DNA of 12,173 nt. Origin: Clostridiales bacterium (GTDB taxonomy: Bacteria > Bacillota > Clostridia > Lachnospirales > WQUN01). Below are positions 7,031 through 12,173 of this stretch, piece after piece. The DNA lies in the NCBI GenBank assembly GCA_031289625.1, contig JAITPB010000100.1:1-12173 (forward strand). The letters are read 5' to 3'. Below the pieces are notes generated by a model, which was given only the letters and a program-made list of their open reading frames with translations, ran no database searches and was not told the origin of the DNA. Numbering within the stretch: the first letter of the stretch is position 1; every line of letters begins with the position of its first letter. Position numbers and translations under genes: made by a program.

Positions 7031-7059
7031 ATTATAATCTAAAACGCCGCGCGGATCAA
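7031..7059 (-). promoter_or_regulatory. Housekeeping promoter of the FNT gene
   Basis: On the minus strand the -35 box TTGATC (7054-7059) and a perfect -10 box TATAAT (7031-7036) are separated by 17 nt. Transcription should start near 7025, leaving a leader of about 85 nt that contains the terminator-like hairpin. Confidence 0.75.
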
Positions 7060-7063
7060 CCGC

Positions 7064-7076
7064 CGATAAATTATCG
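7064..7076. promoter_or_regulatory. Perfect 13-nt inverted repeat between divergent promoters, candidate operator
   Basis: CGATAA-A-TTATCG is a perfect palindrome with a one-base centre. It lies between the two outward-facing -35 boxes: 4 nt from that of the FNT gene (ending 7059) and 9 nt from that of nox (starting 7086). A regulator bound here could touch both promoters. It does not match the Rex (TTGTGAA-type) or Fnr (TTGAT-N4-ATCAA) consensus as I know them. Confidence 0.45.
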
Positions 7077-7085
7077 ATTTATGGA

Positions 7086-7114
7086 TTGATTTGCTTGGCG
7101 TCTAATGTTATACT
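7086..7114 (+). promoter_or_regulatory. Housekeeping promoter of nox
   Basis: The -35 box TTGATT (7086-7091) and the -10 box TATACT (7109-7114) are separated by 17 nt. Transcription should start near 7121, about 43 nt before the chosen start codon. The leader is AT-rich with no clear structured element. Confidence 0.75.
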
Positions 7115-7163
7115 GAGAAAGCTTGGATAAAATAAATTTTAAATTTTGTAAAGGAAAATGCAT

Positions 7164-8498
7164 ATGAGTAAAAAAATTGTTGTGATCGGCTCGAATCATG
7201 CTGGAACCGCCGCCATCCGTACGATTCTTTCTACGGATCCGGGCGCGGACGTCACCGTATTTGACGCAAACTCCAACATCAGCTTTCTGGGATGCGGCAT
7301 GGCGCTGTGGATCGGAAAGCAAATCGGCGGTTCGGAAGGGCTCTTCTATTCCAACCGGGAACAGCTCGAAAAAATGGGCGCGAAGATCCATATGGAAACG
7401 GAAGTCAACAAGATTGATTTTAAGGCGCGGAAAATTTTTGCCGCAAAAGACGGCGCCGAACTTATCGAAAATTATGACAAACTCATCCTCGCGACAGGTT
7501 CCCTGCCCATTGTCCCAGACATTCCGGGAAAAGATTTGCAAAATGTTCAACTGGTCAAGCTCTATCAGCATGCGCAAGAAGTAATCCAAAAATTGGACGA
7601 CAAATCGATACAGAATGTCGTTGTGGTCGGCGCGGGTTACATCGGTGTGGAACTGGCGGAAGCGTTTCAGCGTACAGGCCGTTCCGTGACTGTGATAGAC
7701 GTAGGCGATACCTGTATCGCGAATTATTTCGATACGCCTTTCACCGACAGCATGAATGAAGTTTTACGGGCCAACGGCATCAACCTGCACTATAACGAAC
7801 GTCTGCTGGAGATCAAAGGCGAAGGCAAAGTGCAGTCTGTCAAAACAGACAAAGGTGAGTACCCGGCGGACATGGTGGTGCTGTGCATCGGCTTCAGGCC
7901 CAACAACGAGCTGGGCAAAAATCAACTTGAGCTGTTCCGAAACGGCGCGTACCTGGTCAACAAGCGTCAGGAAACCAGTGTTCCCGATGTTTACGCAATC
8001 GGCGACTGCGCGACGGTTTACGACAATACCATCGACAGCGTCAATTATATCGCGCTCGCGACCAACGCGGTGCGGAGCGGGCTGGTGGCCGCGTTTAATA
8101 TTTGCGGCGCGGATATTGAAAGCATCGGCGTACAAGGCTCCAACGGCATCTGCATTTATGACTACAAAATGGTTTCGACCGGCGTCACATTGGCCAAGGC
8201 GAAGGCGCTCGGCATAGACGCCGCCTATGGTGAGTTTGAGGATTATCAGAAGCCGGGCTTCATCGAGACCGCCAATGAAAAAGTTAAAATCCGCATCGTG
8301 TATGACAACGCTTCCAAACGCGTTTTAGGCGCGCAGATTGCTTCCAAGTATGACATTTCTATGGCCATTCATATGTTCTCTCTGGCTATCCAGGAGCATG
8401 TGACCATAGATCGGCTGAAACTGCTGGATATTTTCTTCCTGCCGCATTTCAATCAGCCTTACAACTACATTACCATGGCCGCGCTAAGCGCGAAATAA
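7164..8498 (+). CDS. nox: Water-forming NADH oxidase (NoxE/Nox2 type, FAD-dependent)
   Basis: This cytosolic flavoprotein reduces O2 to water with NADH, giving oxygen protection and NAD+ regeneration. It belongs to the pyridine nucleotide-disulfide oxidoreductase superfamily. In order: FAD-binding VVIGSNHAGTAAI (6-18, with His12), SFLGCGMALWIG (40-51) containing the redox-active Cys44, the second Rossmann fold VVVGAGYIGVELAEAF (153-168) for NADH, GFRPN (243-247), the FAD-contacting YAIGDCATVYD (277-287), and the dimerisation end FFLPHFNQPYNYITMAAL (424-441). Length 444 is typical. The ATG at 7164 was preferred to the ATG at 7158 because AAAGGA is 8 nt before the former and only 2 before the latter. 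The motifs follow the lactic-acid-bacterial water-forming oxidases closely; CoA-disulfide reductase, a relative with the same active Cys, is the main alternative and seems less likely. Confidence 0.92.
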   Translation: MSKKIVVIGSNHAGTAAIRTILSTDPGADVTVFDANSNISFLGCGMALWIGKQIGGSEGLFYSNREQLEKMGAKIHMETEVNKIDFKARKIFAAKDGAELIENYDKLILATGSLPIVPDIPGKDLQNVQLVKLYQHAQEVIQKLDDKSIQNVVVVGAGYIGVELAEAFQRTGRSVTVIDVGDTCIANYFDTPFTDSMNEVLRANGINLHYNERLLEIKGEGKVQSVKTDKGEYPADMVVLCIGFRPNNELGKNQLELFRNGAYLVNKRQETSVPDVYAIGDCATVYDNTIDSVNYIALATNAVRSGLVAAFNICGADIESIGVQGSNGICIYDYKMVSTGVTLAKAKALGIDAAYGEFEDYQKPGFIETANEKVKIRIVYDNASKRVLGAQIASKYDISMAIHMFSLAIQEHVTIDRLKLLDIFFLPHFNQPYNYITMAALSAK

Positions 8499-8518
8499 AA
8501 GAATAACGGCATAACGAA

Positions 8519-8570
8519 AAAGGGTGTTGCAAAACCACGGGAAAAGTGGGAAAGCAACACCCCTTTTTAT
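8519..8570 (+). terminator. Strong compound terminator after nox
   Basis: GGGTGTTGC (8522-8530) pairs perfectly with GCAACACCC (8554-8562). Inside it a second short stem CCAC/GTGG is visible. An A-run precedes and a T-run (TTTTTATTT) follows. It isolates the sporulation cluster from nox transcription. Confidence 0.9.
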
Positions 8571-8571
8571 T

Positions 8572-8602
8572 TCATAATTGTGCGTTTCCCCCGCATATGA
8601 TT
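8572..8602 (+). promoter_or_regulatory. Putative sigma-E-type promoter of the yqfC-yqfD cluster
   Basis: TCATAATT (8572-8579), a 14-nt spacer, and CATATGATT (8594-8602) resemble the sigma-E pattern (-35 ATA-rich, -10 CATAnnnT). This fits knowledge that yqfC and yqfD are mother-cell sporulation genes under sigma-E in Bacillus. It lies after the nox terminator and about 50 nt before the yqfC start. Confidence 0.6.
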
Positions 8603-8649
8603 GTTTAAGAAATATTCGCAAAAAAACTAAAAAAAGGGGGACAATCGCC

Positions 8650-8925
8650 GTGGGAAAAAAAGATGAAGTCAAGCGAAGCATTGCGGCGGCCCTGGCGCTT
8701 CCCAAGGAAATCGTTCTGAACTTGCCGCTCATCTCGCTGATCGGCGGTGAAGAACTGATCATAGAAAATTACAAAGGCGTTGTGGAATATACAGATGAAA
8801 GAATCCGGGTCAATACGAACGCCGGTATATTGAAAATAGAGGGCCGGAAAATGATTCTCAAACAAATCACGTCTGAAAATATCTCAGTGACCGGCTCAAT
8901 TATCAGACTGGAATTTATGAATTAG
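8650..8925 (+). CDS. yqfC: Sporulation protein YqfC
   Basis: This is a 91-residue protein of the YqfC sporulation family, found in endospore-formers and needed for normal sporulation in Bacillus; its biochemical role is not known. Matching features: a basic start, then LPKEIVLNLPLISLIG (17-32), EELIIENYKGVVEY (34-47), RIRVNTNAGILKIEG (51-65), and a C-terminal beta-rich segment ending LEFMN. It looks like a small all-beta domain without membrane helix. The start is GTG at 8650, with GGGGG 9 nt upstream; the family's usual length (about 90-95) fits this start and not the in-frame ATG at 8578, which lies in the terminator/promoter region. Its stop is 12 nt before the yqfD start, so the two are translated together. 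Confidence 0.92.
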   Translation: MGKKDEVKRSIAAALALPKEIVLNLPLISLIGGEELIIENYKGVVEYTDERIRVNTNAGILKIEGRKMILKQITSENISVTGSIIRLEFMN

Positions 8926-8937
8926 GAGCGGATGGCG

Positions 8938-10134
8938 ATGTTTTTGTGGCTGTGGCAAGTCCTGCGCGGTTATGTTATGATAGAGGCGGACGGAGAATCC
9001 ATCGAACGCTTCTTGAATATGGCGGTTCACAAAGGGATTTATGTTTGGGACGTGACGCATACGCCGGAGGGCGTGGCCATGAAAGTCTCTATCAAAGGTT
9101 TCCGGCAGCTGCGCGAATGCGCGCGGAAAACCCAATGCCGCATCCGCATTCAAAGAAAAAAAGGCGCGCCTTTTCTTCTGCACCGCTATCGGAAACGGAA
9201 AATATTGGCCTCCGGCTTGCTGCTCACTATCGCGTTTATTTACTTCCTGGCGAGTTTTATTTGGCTGATTGACATCAAAGGGAACACGCGCGTAAACCGG
9301 GATGATTTATTGGCGTTTTGCGCTCAAGAGGGCTTGCAAATCGGCGCGTTTAAATATAAAATTGACCATAAGAAAATAAAAATGGACATTATGAATCATT
9401 TTCACGATATCGCGTGGATGGAAATCCACGTGAAAGGCACGCGGGCCTCCATTGAAATGGTAGAAACCATTCCCAAAGCGCCTGTATTGGATCAATCCAC
9501 GCCCTGCGACATTGTGGCGGCTAAAGACGGGCTCATCACCAGCATTGTTACCGGCGCGGGTTCGCCGCGGGTCAAGCGCGGCGACGTGGCGCGCAAAGGC
9601 GATGTGCTGGTCAGCGGCCTGCTGTCCGTACAAGGCGACGAAAACACAATGCAAAAATCGGTTCACGCCTATGCGGAAGTCTGGGCGCGTATGTACCATG
9701 AAATTGAATTGGAAGCGCCTTTTCAATATGAAGAAAAAAAATATACGGGCAAAAAAAAGACAGAGTACGCGCTTCTGGCCTTTGGGAAAGAATGGAGGCT
9801 GTTTCCGTCCGGCAGCGCGTTTGTGAATTATGACAGGATCATCACGCGGACACAGTTGAATTTTGGCGAGAACTATCCGCTTCCCTTGATGCTGGCGGCG
9901 GAAAAATACAAAGAATTTATTCCTGTGACGTCTGCAAGAACGCCTGCGCAGGCGCGCGAACTTGCGCAAAGAATGCTCAACGCGCGCATTATCCGCGAGT
10001 TTGATTTTGCCGCGGATATTGTGGACAAAAGCGTCGCCCTGCAGGAAACGGCGGACAGCGTCAAATTAAAAGCCTTGATCACCACCAATGAACGCATCGA
10101 TCAAGAACAGCCAATCGGCGGTATACCGGAGTAA
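8938..10134 (+). CDS. yqfD: Sporulation stage IV-like membrane protein YqfD
   Basis: This protein is required for efficient sporulation in Bacillus and is made in the mother cell. The product is 398 residues, the length of the family. An N-terminal cytosolic domain (about 1-85) includes GESIERFLNMAVHKGIYVWDV. One membrane helix follows at about 89-111 after a basic RYRKRK stretch. The segment DIKGNTRVNRDDLLAFC (112-128) begins a POTRA/FtsQ-like region, and CDIVAAKDGLIT and RKGDVLVSG lie in the following beta-rich domain. The start at 8938 has AGGAG 9 nt upstream; the ATG at 8932 is only 3 nt from it. It follows yqfC directly and shares its promoter. The gene looks intact. Confidence 0.93.
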   Translation: MFLWLWQVLRGYVMIEADGESIERFLNMAVHKGIYVWDVTHTPEGVAMKVSIKGFRQLRECARKTQCRIRIQRKKGAPFLLHRYRKRKILASGLLLTIAFIYFLASFIWLIDIKGNTRVNRDDLLAFCAQEGLQIGAFKYKIDHKKIKMDIMNHFHDIAWMEIHVKGTRASIEMVETIPKAPVLDQSTPCDIVAAKDGLITSIVTGAGSPRVKRGDVARKGDVLVSGLLSVQGDENTMQKSVHAYAEVWARMYHEIELEAPFQYEEKKYTGKKKTEYALLAFGKEWRLFPSGSAFVNYDRIITRTQLNFGENYPLPLMLAAEKYKEFIPVTSARTPAQARELAQRMLNARIIREFDFAADIVDKSVALQETADSVKLKALITTNERIDQEQPIGGIPE

Positions 10135-10168
10135 CCCGCCATTCTGCAAACGAAAGGAGAAATCTGCG

Positions 10169-11167
10169 TTGCCAACCAGACAGATTGTAATTCCCAATGA
10201 CGTTATTGGCAATGTATTCGGCCAGTTGGATGAAAATATCCGAAAAATCGAAAACGCCTTCTCCGTCAGCATTGTCAACCGCGGGGACAGCATTGTGATC
10301 CTGGGGGACAGCGCGGAGAAAGCGGAAGCTGTACTGCGTAAACTGACGGCCTTCGCGGCCAAAGGCGAGCAGATTTGGGAGCAGAATGTGAATTATGTCA
10401 TCGCCTCTTTGGAAGACGAAGGCTTTCAGGATATCGAAAAAATCACGGAGGACGCCATATGTTTGACGGCTTCCGGCAGAGTTGTAAAGCCGAAAACCCT
10501 CGGCCAGAAAAAATATGTGGATATGATCCGGAAAAACACGATTGTGTTTTCCATTGGGCCCGCGGGCACAGGCAAAACATATTTGGCTATGGCCATGGCC
10601 ATTACGGCTTTTAAAAATAATACGGCCGCCCGGATCATTTTAACCCGGCCAGCGATTGAGGCCGGTGAAAAGCTGGGCTTTCTGCCCGGCGATTTGCAGC
10701 AGAAAGTGGATCCATACCTGCGCCCGCTCTATGACGCGCTCTATGAAATCATGGGCGCGGATTCGTTTCAGAAAAATTTGGAGCGGGGCGCCATAGAAGT
10801 GGCGCCCTTGGCATATATGCGCGGCCGGACTTTGGACAACTCCTTTATCGTGCTGGATGAGGCGCAGAACACAACCCCCGAACAGATGAAAATGTTTTTG
10901 ACGCGCATTGGTTTCGGATCCAAAGTGGTGATCACAGGAGACGTAACGCAGATCGATCTGCCCGGCGGCAAGCAATCCGGCCTGAAAGAGGCGGCGAAAA
11001 TTTTGGGCGGCATTGAAGACATTGGCTTTTCAATTTTAACGCCTAAAGATGTCGTCCGGCACCCCCTGGTGCAGAAGATCATTTACGCGTATGACAAATA
11101 CGACGCCAGCCGGCAATCCCGGGAAAAGCGGGTCATCATCCGAAAAGGCGGGCGCAAAAGAAAATAG
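10169..11167 (+). CDS. phoH: PhoH-family ATPase (PhoH/YbeZ type)
   Basis: This is a cytosolic P-loop ATPase of the PhoH family, proposed to act in RNA metabolism with YbeY, whose gene usually lies a little downstream in this cluster. The protein is 332 residues from a TTG start at 10169, with AAAGGAG 9 nt upstream; the in-frame ATG at 10088 lies within yqfD and has no binding site. The N-terminal 60-70 residues look like a KH-type fold (VFGQLDENIRKIENAF, GDSIVILGD). The ATPase core has Walker A GPAGTGKT (130-137), TRPAIEAGEKLGFLPGD (159-175), Walker B FIVLDEAQN (226-234), and the sensor region VVITGDVTQIDLP (253-265). The C-terminal tail is strongly basic (KRVIIRKGGRKRK), fitting nucleic acid contact. 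A 34-nt gap separates it from yqfD and 18 nt from yqfF. Confidence 0.95.
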   Translation: MPTRQIVIPNDVIGNVFGQLDENIRKIENAFSVSIVNRGDSIVILGDSAEKAEAVLRKLTAFAAKGEQIWEQNVNYVIASLEDEGFQDIEKITEDAICLTASGRVVKPKTLGQKKYVDMIRKNTIVFSIGPAGTGKTYLAMAMAITAFKNNTAARIILTRPAIEAGEKLGFLPGDLQQKVDPYLRPLYDALYEIMGADSFQKNLERGAIEVAPLAYMRGRTLDNSFIVLDEAQNTTPEQMKMFLTRIGFGSKVVITGDVTQIDLPGGKQSGLKEAAKILGGIEDIGFSILTPKDVVRHPLVQKIIYAYDKYDASRQSREKRVIIRKGGRKRK

Positions 11168-11185
11168 GGAAGGCGTTGTGCGGAT

Positions 11186-12173
11186 ATGAAATTTAAATTT
11201 CATAAATTTAAATTTAATCAATTTAAATGGAAAGGAACAGGTATTGCCTTTCATGTGCTCTTAATCGCCGCAGCGTTTCTCATCACGGCGGCGGCGGTGG
11301 TGACTGGCGCGTATGTCGAAACGGGTTATCAGGTCAGTGTGGGCGTTATCTCTCCGCAGCGGTTTAAAGCCACCCGCAAAGTGGAAAATACCCTCGCCAC
11401 GGAACAGAACCGGGCCGAGGCGGAAAAAGCCGCTTTGGATATGAAACCTTTGCGTAAAAAAGATCCGACTATCAATGAAAAAGCGGCTGCCCGCCTGGAG
11501 GCGCTGTTTATCAGCTTGGACGACATCCGCAGGCTGTACACAAACGAACGGCTGGAAGAAGAGCTGGAAGACGGCGTGCCTCCGCCCGGGTTTGCGCCTG
11601 TAACGGAATCCGGCGCGCCGCTGATGCCATTGACCGCGCTGGAGCAGCTGGATACGCTGCAGCTCACGCTGTCTGAAACGCAGAGCCGGCTGTTATTGGA
11701 AATGGACGCCGAGCATTACGACAAGATCAAAGAAACCATTCCGCTGGTTTTGGAAACTGTTTTTGATCAAGGCGTTCAGGAAGTGGACGCCAAAAGCCTT
11801 CTCAACATGCAAGACGAATTTGCTAAAATTGATATGAACGGCGACATGCAGAACATGGGTTATCAAATCGCCTCCTCTTATCTGGAGCCCAACTACATTG
11901 TGGATGAGGCGGCGACCGCCAAAGCCAGGCAGGAGATCGCCGGGCAGTATCAGCAGGTTTTTTTGCTGAAAGATCAAATGATTGTGGACAAAGACGAACC
12001 CATTGACGAAGAAGCTTATCAGATTCTGGAAGCGCTGGGTTTTATTTCGTACGGCTTGCGGGACAAAATCGTACCCGCCGTGAACGCTGTAGCTGTGCTG
12101 GGCATTCTATATGCTTTGAGTATCTTATATCTTATCACGTATCATAAAAACATGTTTGCACACAAAAAAGAAG
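11186..12173 (+). CDS. pgpH: 7TM-HD c-di-AMP phosphodiesterase PgpH (YqfF), N-terminal part
   Basis: Family members are membrane phosphodiesterases that degrade cyclic di-AMP. The 329 residues visible here are the sensor part: a basic N-terminus, one membrane helix (about 18-42), and a large extracellular domain (about 43-295) with VGVISPQRFKATRKVEN (52-68) and the typical end MIVDKDEPIDEEAYQILEALG (265-285). The second membrane helix starts near 296, and the gene is cut there. The remaining helices and the catalytic HD domain must lie to the right. The ATG at 11186 has GGGAAGG upstream with a rather long gap (about 12 nt); no in-frame start lies before it. The first 15 residues are oddly repetitive (KFKFHKFKFNQFKW). 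The order phoH-yqfF supports the call. Confidence 0.93.
   Translation, partial: MKFKFHKFKFNQFKWKGTGIAFHVLLIAAAFLITAAAVVTGAYVETGYQVSVGVISPQRFKATRKVENTLATEQNRAEAEKAALDMKPLRKKDPTINEKAAARLEALFISLDDIRRLYTNERLEEELEDGVPPPGFAPVTESGAPLMPLTALEQLDTLQLTLSETQSRLLLEMDAEHYDKIKETIPLVLETVFDQGVQEVDAKSLLNMQDEFAKIDMNGDMQNMGYQIASSYLEPNYIVDEAATAKARQEIAGQYQQVFLLKDQMIVDKDEPIDEEAYQILEALGFISYGLRDKIVPAVNAVAVLGILYALSILYLITYHKNMFAHKKE
11189..11215 (+). repeat. AT-only palindromic repeat at the start of pgpH
   Basis: AAATTTAAATTT, itself a perfect palindrome, occurs twice (11189-11200 and 11204-11215) with CAT between. In the mRNA this could form a 12-bp hairpin with a three-base loop immediately after the start codon. 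It encodes the KFKF-H-KFKF stretch. The surrounding DNA is much richer in G and C. Confidence 0.8.

Noticed and set aside
8578..8649. N-terminal extension of YqfC to the ATG at 8578
   Set aside because: This ATG lies inside the sigma-E-like promoter, so it would precede the transcription start; the GTG at 8650 has a good binding site and gives the normal family length.
9307..9969. Minus-strand open frame of 220 codons opposite yqfD
   Set aside because: It is a shadow of yqfD, which has full family length and motifs.

Overview
The window looks like chromosomal DNA from an endospore-forming, largely anaerobic member of the Bacillota (Firmicutes), of a Clostridia or Negativicutes type. The main reason is the sporulation cluster yqfC-yqfD-phoH-yqfF on the right, whose order is conserved in that phylum and which is normally followed by ybeY, dgkA and era. 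Strong AGGAGG-type ribosome binding sites, a few TTG/GTG starts and a Thermotoga-type S-adenosylhomocysteine hydrolase fit this. I cannot name the genus. No rRNA, tRNA, CRISPR array, transposase or phage gene was seen.

The left half (1-6941) is all on the minus strand. In transcription order it holds: an FNT-family formate/nitrite channel (6117-6941); two overlapping ABC exporter genes forming a heterodimer with one degenerate ATP site (4234-6030, 2411-4237); an M29 aminopeptidase (1146-2384); a 52-residue Met/Gly-rich microprotein with its own sporulation-type promoter and a strong terminator (895-1053); and the first 256 residues of ahcY (1-770, running off the left edge) with its own extended -10 promoter. 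The ABC pair and the aminopeptidase are so close (4-nt overlap, then a 26-nt gap) that they are probably one transcript.

The right half (7164-12173) is on the plus strand. A water-forming NADH oxidase gene (nox) ends at a strong compound terminator. The sporulation cluster follows: yqfC, yqfD, phoH and the first 329 residues of yqfF/pgpH (cut by the right edge). A sigma-E-like promoter precedes yqfC.

The centre (6942-7163) is a compact divergent control region. Two good housekeeping promoters, one for the FNT gene and one for nox, point outward, with a perfect 13-nt inverted repeat between their -35 boxes. A terminator-like hairpin lies inside the FNT leader. The two genes are plausibly linked to oxygen and fermentative redox state, so a shared regulator is a reasonable guess.

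The most unusual items are the microprotein gene and the fact that its promoter shares the same -10 octamer and 14-nt spacing with the yqfC promoter. Together these suggest a small, undescribed mother-cell sporulation protein. The rest is well-known families with some variant residues.
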